Assembly: GCF_001280845.1 (NCBI RefSeq)
Contig: NZ_LGHP01000001.1
Span: 4,137,093 to 4,201,092 of the forward strand
DNA from: Bacillus sp. FJAT-28004
GTDB lineage: Bacteria; Bacillota; Bacilli; Paenibacillales; Paenibacillaceae
Direction: 5' to 3'
Length of the DNA: 64,000 nucleotides
The translations under genes were made by a program, and so were the position numbers. The number at the start of each line of letters is the position of its first letter. Positions within the stretch are counted from its first letter, which is position 1. Under the pieces are notes generated by a model that saw only the letters and a list, made by a program, of their open reading frames with translations, ran no database searches and had not been told where the DNA came from. Of this stretch, positions 18,110 to 27,024 are shown one piece after another.

Positions 18110-19207
18110 ATGAGAATTTATATTATTGGTGCTGGCGTTATTGGCAGATTTCATGCGGAAGCGATTCGCAAGCTTTCCGCAGAGGAATCGATCTTGATGA
18201 AGGTGGCAGACCCGAACGCTCAAACCCTTGCCATTTTCACAGAAGCATTTCCTGAGGCAGAAGCCTTTTCCGATACACAGACGATGCTTGCAGAGCCTGC
18301 GAGAGAGGACGATATTGTTATTATCGGTACTCCTCCAGTTACACACTTTGCCTTGTCACAGATGGTATTGGAGTCCGGTCGCCATGTGCTTTGCGAGAAG
18401 CCGCTCGTTATGAACGGTCATGAAGCGGAAACGCTGCTGGCGCTGGCGAAGCGTCAAAATCGGATGCTTGGATGCTGCAGCGACCGTTTTCTTGGCCTCT
18501 CCAAGACAGAGGAAGTTAAAGAGCTGCTGCGTACGCAAACCTTGGGCGATCTATATAAAGTCACTTTCGTTTATCGAAATCAACGTTCACGCGCTGGTGT
18601 CGAATACCAGCCGGAAAGTAAATGGTTTCTTGACCGCGTGAAGAGCGGCGGCGGTATTCTAATGGATTGGGGTCCTTATGATCTTACGGTCTTGAATGAT
18701 CTCTTAAATCCGGAGTCTATTGAAGTCGTTACCGCTTGGACAAGCCAGCCGATTACAGAAATTGATCCGACAGATACAACATACGATGTTGAAGGACATG
18801 TCGGTGCTATGCTGCAATACAGCTTGTCTGATGGCAAGAAAGTATTTGTACAGTATGAGCGGGCATCGTGTACTCATGGTGAGGCATACCATCATGTTGA
18901 GCTGGAAGGTACATTAGGTGCGGTCAAATGGTCGCCTTATTTTGAAACGGACGAGGTTGTTTACAAAAAGGATAAAGCAGGACAAATAGAATCGAAGGAG
19001 AGCCTTATCCCTCATAATGGCCCTTATTCGGTGATGGATCATCCGCTGTATTACTTCTATTTGAAAGTCAAAGGGATTGAATCCCGTGCAACCATTAACG
19101 AGCAGGCTGTATTCAACCTGAAATGTTTGCAAGCGATCTATGAATGTGCGGAGACAGGGGTTTCTCAGAAGGTGTCCATGCCGTTACAAAATGCGGTAAA
19201 TGCGTAG
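18110..19207 (+). CDS. Gfo/Idh/MocA family NAD(P)-dependent oxidoreductase
   Basis: A 365-residue enzyme. The N-terminal Rossmann fold shows GAGVIGRFHAEAI, the family motif with catalytic lysine reads CEKPLV, and a C-terminal substrate domain of about 230 residues follows (GGGILMDWGPYDLTVL). Members oxidise or reduce sugars, inositols and cyclic polyols using NAD(P). GGGTGG precedes ATG 18110; the frame extends back to 18089 through the end of the oxygenase gene without a better start. It sits 11 bases after the oxygenase, which suggests consecutive steps on one substrate. Confidence 0.88.
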   Translation: MRIYIIGAGVIGRFHAEAIRKLSAEESILMKVADPNAQTLAIFTEAFPEAEAFSDTQTMLAEPAREDDIVIIGTPPVTHFALSQMVLESGRHVLCEKPLVMNGHEAETLLALAKRQNRMLGCCSDRFLGLSKTEEVKELLRTQTLGDLYKVTFVYRNQRSRAGVEYQPESKWFLDRVKSGGGILMDWGPYDLTVLNDLLNPESIEVVTAWTSQPITEIDPTDTTYDVEGHVGAMLQYSLSDGKKVFVQYERASCTHGEAYHHVELEGTLGAVKWSPYFETDEVVYKKDKAGQIESKESLIPHNGPYSVMDHPLYYFYLKVKGIESRATINEQAVFNLKCLQAIYECAETGVSQKVSMPLQNAVNA

Positions 19208-19240
19208 AAAAGCATGTGAATAAGGAAGCGTGATGCAGAC

Positions 19241-20230
19241 ATGAAGGTAATGGTGCTAGGCGGTACTGGAAATATAAGCGAGAGCATTGTTGTCAGGCTG
19301 CTGGAGCTTGGGCATGAAGTGACATGCTTCAACCGAGGGAATAGAGGGAATGTTCCCGAAGGCGTCAAGGTCATTATTGGCGATCGACATGACAAAAGTG
19401 CTTTTATCGATAGGATGAGGAAAGAACAGTTCGATGCTGTCATCGATATGATCAGCTTTACGGAAGATGACGCTTTAACCAGCATAGAAGCATTCCGCGG
19501 CGTAGGGCATTTCATTCAATGCTCGACCGTATGCACCTATGGCATTGATTACGATTCATTCCCTGTGACCGAGGACCATCCGCTTCGACCGATATCGGGT
19601 TATGGCAAAGGCAAGGGGGATGCGGATCAAGTACTTCTCCAAGCTTATGCGGAGGAAGGTTTTCCAGTTACGATTGTGAAGCCCTCGACTACCTATGGGC
19701 CTAAGTCGGGTATGCTTCGCCAAGTGGCTTGGGACTTTTCTTGGATCGATCGAATTCGCAAGGGGAAGCCGATTCTGGTTTGCGGAGAAGGCAAGGCGCT
19801 GCATCAGTTTTTGCACGTATCCGACGCGGCTAGAGGATTTGCAAGTATTCTCGGGAAAGCCCACTGTATCGGAGAGGTATACCATCTTGTTCGTCCTGAC
19901 TTTGTAAGTTGGGGAGACTATCACCGTACTGCAATGAAGATATTGAACCGCGAAGTGGAAATGGTCGGTGTAAGCTTGGATGAGCTGCTGGCAATCGATC
20001 CGAATCGATTTGACTTATGCCGAGAGATTTTTGCACATGACACGTATTATAGCGCGCAGAAGCTGTTAAGAGATGTGCCTGAATTTATGCCTGCAATCTC
20101 CTTGGAAGCAGGAATGCAGCAAGTGTTCCATGCTATGGAGCGAGAAGGAAGAATTCCTGATTCCGATCTGGAAACTTGGGAGGACCCTATTATTGCTCGC
20201 TATCATTCGGAAAGAGTAAGGAGATTCTAA
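19241..20230 (+). CDS. NAD-dependent epimerase/dehydratase family protein (extended SDR)
   Basis: A 329-residue protein with the nucleotide-binding motif GGTGNISESIV at the N-terminus (glycine pattern G-x-x-G-x-x-S, atypical rather than G-x-x-G-x-x-G), and the active-site pair Y-x-x-x-K in SGYGKGKGDAD. It has strand and helix order of extended SDR enzymes such as sugar-nucleotide epimerases. ATG 19241 is 33 bases after the oxidoreductase. In a catabolic operon it more likely acts on a free or oxidised sugar than on a nucleotide sugar, but the reaction cannot be assigned. Confidence 0.8.
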   Translation: MKVMVLGGTGNISESIVVRLLELGHEVTCFNRGNRGNVPEGVKVIIGDRHDKSAFIDRMRKEQFDAVIDMISFTEDDALTSIEAFRGVGHFIQCSTVCTYGIDYDSFPVTEDHPLRPISGYGKGKGDADQVLLQAYAEEGFPVTIVKPSTTYGPKSGMLRQVAWDFSWIDRIRKGKPILVCGEGKALHQFLHVSDAARGFASILGKAHCIGEVYHLVRPDFVSWGDYHRTAMKILNREVEMVGVSLDELLAIDPNRFDLCREIFAHDTYYSAQKLLRDVPEFMPAISLEAGMQQVFHAMEREGRIPDSDLETWEDPIIARYHSERVRRF

Positions 20231-20232
20231 AC

Positions 20233-21027
20233 ATGATCATCAAAGGATTTTCGATAGCGATATATAGCTGGCAGGAGAGATACCATTTCGACCAAAGAGA
20301 GTTCTCTTGGGAAGAGGTTTTTCGGGAGTGTGCCGAAGCTGGGCTGAACGCGGTTGAATTTGACCCGGAACCGGAATTGTTAAGTCTAGCTCAGAAATAT
20401 GGCATATCGGTATCCGGCTCCTACATGGGACTTAATTTACACGAAGATGTGATTCCACTTGAAGAGACGATGAAGCCTTTAGCTGAGCGTTTGGCAAAAG
20501 CCGGAGGAACAGATCTGGTTGTGAATGCCGATCCAAAAGGTGGATGGGGCGTTGCACTCCCGAAAACGGAGGACGAGTTCAAGCGTCAAGGGGAGCATTT
20601 GTCACGTATCGCTTTAATCGGGGAAGAATGGGGCTTAAAAGTAAGCCTGCACAATCATGCGGATGAGAAGCATAATGCCGAAGGTGATCTGCGCAGTGTT
20701 ATTGAATATGCTAGTCCTAATGTAGGACTTTGCGTGGACACCGGATGGGCGCATGTAGCAGGGTATGATCCAACAGATTGGATTCGGAAGTATCCAGATC
20801 GAATTGATGCGTTTCATTTAAGAAACCAGTTCGGACGCATTCCGAGTGAAGATCTTCTTGAAGGCGACATTAATATGCAGAAGCTGATGCAAGCACTAGC
20901 GGAAACCGAGTATAATGGCTGGCTATCGTTTGAGCTGCTGCATAACGCGGAGAGCCAGCCCGTACGCACGATGAAAGAAGATATTAAGCGATCAGTCGAC
21001 TATTTGAAGCTGCTTGCTGCTAAATAA
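20233..21027 (+). CDS. Sugar phosphate isomerase/epimerase, xylose-isomerase-like TIM barrel
   Basis: A 264-residue AP-endonuclease-2/xylose-isomerase-like protein. Metal-binding candidates are visible in strand-end motifs: NAVEFDPE, VSLHNHADE, GLCVDTGWAHVAGYDP and IDAFHLRNQFGR, a typical Glu/His/Asp/Glu-like arrangement. ATG 20233 is two bases after the upstream stop; the reading frame opens earlier inside the epimerase gene but AAGGAG before 20233 decides the start. Family members isomerise or epimerise keto sugars, inosose or hydroxypyruvate. Given the neighbours it probably follows the oxidation step. Confidence 0.85.
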   Translation: MIIKGFSIAIYSWQERYHFDQREFSWEEVFRECAEAGLNAVEFDPEPELLSLAQKYGISVSGSYMGLNLHEDVIPLEETMKPLAERLAKAGGTDLVVNADPKGGWGVALPKTEDEFKRQGEHLSRIALIGEEWGLKVSLHNHADEKHNAEGDLRSVIEYASPNVGLCVDTGWAHVAGYDPTDWIRKYPDRIDAFHLRNQFGRIPSEDLLEGDINMQKLMQALAETEYNGWLSFELLHNAESQPVRTMKEDIKRSVDYLKLLAAK

Positions 21028-21037
21028 CGGAATGGAG

Positions 21038-21065
21038 GGACTTTTGCTTATAACAGCAAAGGTCC
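21038..21065 (+). repeat. Intercistronic hairpin before the GH3 gene
   Basis: Arms GGACTTTTGC (21038-21047) and GCAAAGGTCC (21056-21065) pair over ten positions with one G-U, loop TTATAACA. No U tract follows. It lies 11 bases after the isomerase-like gene and 33 bases before the GH3 start, so it may partly separate expression of the glycosidase from the rest of the operon. Confidence 0.65.
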
Positions 21066-21097
21066 TTCGTCATAAGTACGCCGAGAGGAGACAGGAT

Positions 21098-23248
21098 ATG
21101 GACTCTACCAATAGAGGGAATGCAGCTGGCAAGCATCCAGAAACGGAGGAAAAAATAAAATCGTTATTGATGCAAATGACCCTGTCTGAGAAGATTGGGC
21201 AAATGACTCAGATCGGAAGGTTCAATCCTGACAGTGATTTATCGTCAATTAGGGAAGGCAAAGTCGGTTCTTTGCTTGGAGTCATAGGGGCGGAGAAGGT
21301 AAATGAATTGCAGCGCATCGCCGTAGAACAATCCCGTCTTGGCATTCCGCTCCTCATTGCAGCTGACGTCATTCATGGTTACCGTTCTATATTTCCAATT
21401 CCGCTAGCGGAGGCAAGCAGTTGGAATATGGCATTAATCGAGGAAACATCGGCAATTGCCGCAAGAGAAGCTTCGGCGGAAGGCATTCAGTGGATTCTCG
21501 CTCCGATGGTGGATATCACGCATGATCCAAGATGGGGAAGAATAGCGGAAGGCGCGGGCGAAGATCCTTTTTTGGGTTCGGACATTGCCCATGCGAGAGT
21601 AAAGGGCATTCAGCGCAATGATTGGAGCAATCGACCGCATATGATGGCATGTCCCAAGCATTTTGCCGGCTACGGGTTCGCTGAAGCTGGACGGGACTAT
21701 AATACAGTCGACATGTCGATCCGGCGGTTAAGGGAAATTTGTTTCCCGCCGTTTAAAGCGGCGCTGGGTGCAGGCGCGGGTTCGATCATGGTAGCTTTCA
21801 ATGAGTTGAACGGAGTGCCATGCTCAAGCAACCGTTGGCTATTAAAAGAGGTTTTGCAGCAGGAATGGGGATTTGAGGGTGTTGTCGTAAGCGATTGGAA
21901 TTCAATCGGTGAATTGGTGCAGCATGGAAATGCTGATTCGGAAGCAGCAGCGGCGCGTCTAGCTATCCAATCTGGCGTTCACATGGACATGGAATCTCAG
22001 GCTTATGGTAACCATCTGCTTGAGTTGGTCAGACAGGGCACTATCTCGGAAGCGCTTCTTGATGATGCTGTGACCCGCATTTTGAGAATGAAATTTCAAT
22101 TGGGATTATTTGATCAGCCGTACACGGATCCTGCGCTGGAATCAACGATTCTGCTTGCCCCATGTCACGTGCAGACCGCTCGTGAAATGGCATGCCAGTC
22201 CATTGTGCTTTTGAAAAACGAGGGAAATGTACTGCCGCTGAAGCCGACGGTGCGTAAGTTGGCTGTGATTGGTCCGCTTGCTGATGATCGCGAAGCGCTT
22301 CTTGGATGCTGGCGCGGGCAAGGCAGGAACAGTGATGTTGTTACAGTTGTCGATGGGATTCGATCCTCGGCCACATCCGGTATGGAGATCATGTACGCCA
22401 AGGGCTCTGATGTGACAGAGGGAACAGACAAAGAAAGAATCGAGGCCGCAGCTGTTGCAAGCGAGTGCGAGGTTGCTATCGTCGTACTTGGCGAATCGGC
22501 AAATATGAGCGGAGAAAATAACAACCGCACGTCTCTTGAAATCCCGAGCTGTCAGATGGCGCTGCTGAAAGCAATTCATGAGACTGGAACTCCAGTCGTT
22601 CTGGTGCTCGTGAATGGCAGACCGTTATCCGTAGAGTGGGCACAGCTGCATGTTCCGGCTATTGTAGAAACGTGGCAGCTCGGTATTCAATCCGGAATGG
22701 CGACGGCAGACGTTCTATTTGGTCATTACAACCCAAGCGGAAAGCTTCCGGTTACTTTTCCGAGAAATGCAGGACAAATTCCGATTTATTACAACGCGAA
22801 GAGAACGGGCAGACCTGAATTGAAGCAATATGTTGATGATCAAGTGGACCCGCTGTATCCTTTTGGATACGGATTGAGCTATACAACGTTCGAATACAGT
22901 GATTTGGTTCTCAATAAGTCGAAGATTACCGCTGAGGAGAGCATAAAGGTACAGGTTCGTATTCTCAATGCGGGCAACATGGATGGCGAAGAAGTCGTGC
23001 AGCTCTATATTTGCGACGAATTCGCTTCCATCACTAGACCCGTGAAAGAACTTAAAGGTTATCAGAAAATCATGCTCCGAGCTGGTGAGATGCAGACCGT
23101 TGAGTTTGAACTGGCTGCAGAGCATTTGGGTTTTGTAAATAGTGAAGAACAGTTTGTTGTAGAACCAGGATCATTTCGTGTATGGGTGGGGCCGAGCAGC
23201 GCGGACGGGTTGGAAGGTCAATTCGAGGTTATTTCAACTAAAGAGTAG
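21098..23248 (+). CDS. Glycoside hydrolase family 3 beta-glycosidase
   Basis: A 716-residue GH3 enzyme with no signal peptide, hence cytoplasmic. Order: GH3 N-terminal TIM barrel (about 30-330) with nucleophile D266 in VVVSDWNSIG and substrate-site motifs LLIAADVIHG and CPKHFAGYG; GH3 C-terminal alpha/beta domain (about 370-570); fibronectin-III-like domain at the end (EEVVQLYICDEFASITRPVK). It would release terminal beta-linked glucose, xylose or a similar residue from imported oligosaccharides. GAGAGGAG at 21083-21090 supports ATG 21098; the frame opens earlier through the hairpin. It is the last gene before the strong terminator at 23293. Confidence 0.92.
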   Translation: MDSTNRGNAAGKHPETEEKIKSLLMQMTLSEKIGQMTQIGRFNPDSDLSSIREGKVGSLLGVIGAEKVNELQRIAVEQSRLGIPLLIAADVIHGYRSIFPIPLAEASSWNMALIEETSAIAAREASAEGIQWILAPMVDITHDPRWGRIAEGAGEDPFLGSDIAHARVKGIQRNDWSNRPHMMACPKHFAGYGFAEAGRDYNTVDMSIRRLREICFPPFKAALGAGAGSIMVAFNELNGVPCSSNRWLLKEVLQQEWGFEGVVVSDWNSIGELVQHGNADSEAAAARLAIQSGVHMDMESQAYGNHLLELVRQGTISEALLDDAVTRILRMKFQLGLFDQPYTDPALESTILLAPCHVQTAREMACQSIVLLKNEGNVLPLKPTVRKLAVIGPLADDREALLGCWRGQGRNSDVVTVVDGIRSSATSGMEIMYAKGSDVTEGTDKERIEAAAVASECEVAIVVLGESANMSGENNNRTSLEIPSCQMALLKAIHETGTPVVLVLVNGRPLSVEWAQLHVPAIVETWQLGIQSGMATADVLFGHYNPSGKLPVTFPRNAGQIPIYYNAKRTGRPELKQYVDDQVDPLYPFGYGLSYTTFEYSDLVLNKSKITAEESIKVQVRILNAGNMDGEEVVQLYICDEFASITRPVKELKGYQKIMLRAGEMQTVEFELAAEHLGFVNSEEQFVVEPGSFRVWVGPSSADGLEGQFEVISTKE

Positions 23249-23292
23249 CAGATCGCCTTCACTTATCTTTAAATGATATATTCACTAATAGG

Positions 23293-23322
23293 AACACTCC
23301 TCATCGAAGGAGTGTTTTTTTA
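23293..23322 (+). terminator. Intrinsic terminator ending the second sugar locus
   Basis: AACACTCCT (23293-23301) and AGGAGTGTT (23308-23316) pair perfectly over nine bases around CATCGA, followed by a run of T residues. Confidence 0.9.
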
Positions 23323-23429
23323 TAATAAAATGATCATTTGAGACAATTGTCACATGAACATACATTCATTTGTTTTCATATATGATATGATGGCTTTGGA
23401 GTTGAACCTTGTGCTTGGAGTTGATCATA

Positions 23430-24506
23430 TTGTACATTTACTTCTTTGAAACGCTGCTTTATTTATCCTTTGCTTTAACAGGTGGTTATCTATTACTTCA
23501 ATTCATCCCCGAGAAGTCCAAACCACAATTAAAAAACATCTCTGATTTATTTCAATACGCCTTATTAGCAATCCCGCTATTTTCTTTTATGTCGATTCTT
23601 CGATCGGCTCTTGTTTTACGTGATTTTGCGCAGGACATGCCATTCGTTCAAGTTTTATTAATTGTAGTTAAAGATTATTCGTACGGTAATGCATGGGTTT
23701 GGAACCTCATTATTTGTACGGTGATGTACATGATTACGCAGTTCAAAGGTTTGCAGGGTAAAATGACCAAGTGGGTCCTAGCACTTTTGTGGTGTTCAAG
23801 TATTCTAGCTCATGGCTGGGCTAGCCATCCGGCAGGTTTCTCACCCGTTTGGGGAGTTCTCTCACAATCTGTTCATGTCGCTGCGGTTTCCCTTTGGCTG
23901 GGTACTCTTCTTATTATTGCTTGGTTTACAAAAGGAGAATGGAACTGGAAGGCGTTTGTGAGGTGGTTTACGCCAATGTCGATCAGCAGTATCGTCCTTA
24001 TTATAGCGGCTGGTATTGTTATGATGTTTCTCTTAGTAGATGGTTATATCAACTCTTGGGCTATCAACTATGGAGAAGCTCTTCTTCTCAAGCATCTTGT
24101 TTTCTTGCCGCTTGTTCTTCTAGGCTTTATGAATGGATTCCTAACCAAAATAACGGATAATGGTCAACATAAAAGCAGATTGCAATGGTGGCTTCGCTTG
24201 GAAACGGTTATTGCACTCGTTATTCTTATTACGACTGCCTATATGGGCGTACAGGAGCCTCCTCATGAAGGGGAGTTCGAGGATCCCTCTCCCTCAGCAC
24301 TATTCACTTTCTTGCAGGGGGATTTGCAGGATCTATCACTGCAATGGAACTGGAATTTTGTTTATGTCAGCATGATTCTCATTGGAATAGCAGCAATGGC
24401 CTTATTATTTCCTAGCTATAAAAAAGAAAAACGCAGCATGTTTGTTGCTTTTACTTGCATAGCTGTCCTGTTCCCGTTTCTTGGCATTCTCTTATCTGTT
24501 CAATAG
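23430..24506 (+). CDS. CopD-like copper resistance membrane protein
   Basis: A 358-residue protein with about eight or nine hydrophobic segments. The central segment HGWASHPAGFSPVWGVLSQSVHVAAVSLWLGTLLII matches the CopD domain pattern, in which spaced histidines and a W-x-G motif lie in membrane helices. CopD proteins, alone or fused to CopC as in B. subtilis YcnJ, are linked to copper uptake. I see no CopC or YcnI domain here. I place the start at TTG 23430, nine bases after GGAG; the frame also opens at TTG 23409. It stands alone between two terminators. Confidence 0.75.
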   Translation: MYIYFFETLLYLSFALTGGYLLLQFIPEKSKPQLKNISDLFQYALLAIPLFSFMSILRSALVLRDFAQDMPFVQVLLIVVKDYSYGNAWVWNLIICTVMYMITQFKGLQGKMTKWVLALLWCSSILAHGWASHPAGFSPVWGVLSQSVHVAAVSLWLGTLLIIAWFTKGEWNWKAFVRWFTPMSISSIVLIIAAGIVMMFLLVDGYINSWAINYGEALLLKHLVFLPLVLLGFMNGFLTKITDNGQHKSRLQWWLRLETVIALVILITTAYMGVQEPPHEGEFEDPSPSALFTFLQGDLQDLSLQWNWNFVYVSMILIGIAAMALLFPSYKKEKRSMFVAFTCIAVLFPFLGILLSVQ

Positions 24507-24519
24507 TGTAAATAGAAGG

Positions 24520-24559
24520 AAAACTCGTTTCTGCTTTTTATGCAGGACGAGTTTTTTTT
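24520..24559 (+). terminator. Intrinsic terminator after the CopD-like gene
   Basis: AAAACTCGT near 24520 pairs with ACGAGTTTT near 24547, with inner CTGC/GCAG pairs and an eight-base T run. Confidence 0.85.
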
Positions 24560-24662
24560 GTAAGACAGTAGGATTGTATTAGATAAGGAGAGGAGAGTAT
24601 TGGAACATTTTTTTATTCTCAACTATAATACAGGAAACTAACGATAGAATAGAGGTTGCAAC

Positions 24663-25760
24663 ATGACAGCTGAAGCAATTTGGAAGGGAAATACCGACCA
24701 ACCCATTTGTGCGTTTACGTTTGATGACGGACCTTCGCATCTTCCACTTGAATGGTGGCTCGATGTTCTCGAGGAAGAGGAAGCCATTGGCACCTTCTTT
24801 TTTACGGGAGAGTGGATAGATCGATATCCGAATAAGGCGAGAGAAATACTCTCACGGGGTCATGTGCTTGCCCCGCACACCTATCATCATCGCCGGATGG
24901 CAGAAGTGCCTAAGGCGGTATTTTTGGAGCAGCTTAAGCTAGCCGAACTGGCTTATCAGGATGCAACAGGCCTTCCATGCCCAACCTTTATGCGTTTTCC
25001 CTATTGTTCATTCCGTGAAGAAAATCTGGATTGGCTAGCAGAATGGGGCGGCTACCGGGACATTGAAGGCGTCGATTCAGGAGATTGGAGGGGTGTACCT
25101 TCGGAAGCTATCATTGCTAAGATCGAGCCAAAGCTTGATAAAGGGACGATAGTGGTCATGCATAGCAACGATATTGCGAAGGGTACTCCAGATGCTTTAA
25201 GAGAGCTTATCCGAATCGCTAAGCAAAGAGGGCTAAGATGCGTGGGCATCCCTGAAATGCTGGAGTCATCTGGAATTGAAGTAGGTTATAAGCCTTGGAA
25301 AATTACGATTGAGGTTCCGTCTGAGCTGGATTATCCTTCTGAGAGTTGGGTTCCTCTGAAGAACAACGATGAGCTTGCTGCGCTGGCAGCTCAGACGATA
25401 GATTGGAATATTCCACAATATTCTCTGCAGTTCCATTCCGAGCTGGAATGGCTTGAGCATTTGGAGAATCCTCTACAGGAATGCGGCGTCATGGAGAACC
25501 GTGAGCTATTTCATATTCGGCAATTTGAAGGTTCCTATTGGGGTTTTGCACGCTTTGGTGTCATGGAGGATACGCTTGTCCTACTAGACTTTGCGGCTAA
25601 GGAAGCGCAAGCAGACACACTCGTCTATTTGCTGCGTTTTGCTGTTGAGACTGCAAAGGAGCTAGGACTAAGCCGCATTGAGGCAAGGCGGGATATTCGC
25701 AATATGAATGAGATGTGCAGACAGCTGGGCTGGCAATCGGAGATCAAGGAAGAGCTGTAG
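24663..25760 (+). CDS. Polysaccharide deacetylase (NodB domain) with an extra C-terminal domain
   Basis: A 365-residue protein. The NodB domain (about 10-205) has motif 1 FTFDDGPSH (catalytic base and metal Asp), the metal-binding HTYHH, motif 3 MRFPYCSFR, the tryptophan/aspartate motif VDSGDWRG, and the final VVMHSND histidine. All catalytic residues look intact. Residues 220-365 form a second domain (GSYWGFARFGVMEDTLVLLDF then AVETAKELGLSRIEARRD) that resembles a GNAT-like acyltransferase only loosely. There is no signal peptide, so the substrate is probably cytoplasmic or delivered by a partner. Its end overlaps the frame of the MFS gene, which starts 17 bases later. Confidence 0.8.
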   Translation: MTAEAIWKGNTDQPICAFTFDDGPSHLPLEWWLDVLEEEEAIGTFFFTGEWIDRYPNKAREILSRGHVLAPHTYHHRRMAEVPKAVFLEQLKLAELAYQDATGLPCPTFMRFPYCSFREENLDWLAEWGGYRDIEGVDSGDWRGVPSEAIIAKIEPKLDKGTIVVMHSNDIAKGTPDALRELIRIAKQRGLRCVGIPEMLESSGIEVGYKPWKITIEVPSELDYPSESWVPLKNNDELAALAAQTIDWNIPQYSLQFHSELEWLEHLENPLQECGVMENRELFHIRQFEGSYWGFARFGVMEDTLVLLDFAAKEAQADTLVYLLRFAVETAKELGLSRIEARRDIRNMNEMCRQLGWQSEIKEEL

Positions 25761-25777
25761 AAAGAAGGAACGCATCG

Positions 25778-26929
25778 GTGAAGTCATTAGCAAGCTATTA
25801 TTTTTTATGGTATCTAGCCATTTCTGTTGTTATGCCCTATACAAGTCTTTATTTCAGCGATCGGGGCTTTAGCCATACAACGGTTGGTCTAATCCTGTCT
25901 TTATGGGCTCTGGTAAGCGTCATTGCCCAGCCCGTAATGGGCATGATCAATGACCGTATCAACAATCCGCGCAAAATCATTATGATTTGCGTCATCACAG
26001 CTCCCATACTCGGGATCGGATTCCAGTTCACAGAAGGACTTGCAGGGATTCTCGTATTGTCTATATTCTTTGCATGGTTTCAATCCTCTGGCGGACCGAT
26101 AGGCGACGCGATGTCTGTTGAGATTGCCAGCAAAAAAGGTTTTTCCTTTGGCAGCGTCAGGCTGTGGGGAGCTTTAAGTTATGCGATTGGTACCTTTGCT
26201 ACGGGCATTTTATACGAAAAATACGGCTACAATGACATCTTTATTTATTATCTCGTCGTTAGTACAACGGTCTGCTTGGCGCTCATGCTGCTTCCTGCAA
26301 CCAAGGTTACTCGTAGAAATGTGACGTTATTCGGCCAAATGGGCGAGGTTGTTCGCAATAAGCCATTTATGATATTTGTCGCTACAAGCATGCTGATGAT
26401 GATGTCTGCATCGATTAATATGAATTTTTTGCCATTATACTTTAAAGAAATGGGCTTTGATAAGAGCTGGATTGGCAGTGCATTTGCAATCGCCGCAATT
26501 ATTGAGGTGCCTATGTTCTGGGTAGCGACGAAGCTAAGCAAGCGAATAGGCAGATACCAGCTGTTATGCGTGGCAGCTATGATCTACGGCATTCAATATT
26601 TTGCGATGTTTTTCTTCGACAACGTATCATTGACGCTTGCGGTTCAACTGTTGAATGGGATCGCGTTTGCTTTTGTGGCGGGCACAGCTGTAGAAATTGT
26701 ACAGAGCTATGCCAACGAGGGAACGAAAGCAACTCTGCAAACGGTCTATGCAGCTGTAACATGGGGACTTGGCGGCATTGTTGGCAATGCGATGGGCGGC
26801 GTTGTCGTCGATCGTTTTGGAGCACCATTCCTTTACTTGATTCTGTTTTGTTTATGTATGGCGGCTTCAGTGCTGTTTTTTGCAAACAAGCACCACCAAC
26901 GAGGAAATCAAGCAGATTCGGTCGCTTAA
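25778..26929 (+). CDS. MFS transporter (MFS_1-like, nucleoside/sugar permease type)
   Basis: A 383-residue permease with twelve hydrophobic segments. The loop between TM2 and TM3 carries MGMINDRINNPRK, the A-motif type G-x-x-x-D-R. GTG 25778 follows AGAAGGAA; the frame opens further upstream inside the deacetylase gene but without a ribosome-binding site. It resembles the LacY-like/MFS_1_like branch (for example YwbF of B. subtilis). Close linkage to a deacetylase suggests transport of an acetylated or deacetylated small molecule, but direction and substrate are unknown. Confidence 0.8.
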   Translation: MKSLASYYFLWYLAISVVMPYTSLYFSDRGFSHTTVGLILSLWALVSVIAQPVMGMINDRINNPRKIIMICVITAPILGIGFQFTEGLAGILVLSIFFAWFQSSGGPIGDAMSVEIASKKGFSFGSVRLWGALSYAIGTFATGILYEKYGYNDIFIYYLVVSTTVCLALMLLPATKVTRRNVTLFGQMGEVVRNKPFMIFVATSMLMMMSASINMNFLPLYFKEMGFDKSWIGSAFAIAAIIEVPMFWVATKLSKRIGRYQLLCVAAMIYGIQYFAMFFFDNVSLTLAVQLLNGIAFAFVAGTAVEIVQSYANEGTKATLQTVYAAVTWGLGGIVGNAMGGVVVDRFGAPFLYLILFCLCMAASVLFFANKHHQRGNQADSVA

Positions 26930-26958
26930 TGGGTTTTTGGCTAAAATAGATCTAATAA

Positions 26959-27006
26959 AAAGGGGCTGTCCTAAAGGTCTATAATGACCTTAAGGACAGC
27001 CCCTTT
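26959..27006. terminator. Bidirectional terminator between the MFS gene and udk
   Basis: A 48-base near-perfect inverted repeat: arms 26959-26980 and 26985-27006 (AAAGGGGCTGTCC with GGACAGCCCCTTT, inner AAGGTC with GACCTT). A rich flanks give U tracts on both strands, so it can end both convergent transcripts. Confidence 0.9.
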
Positions 27007-27024
27007 CCTATGATTAGAGCGTAA

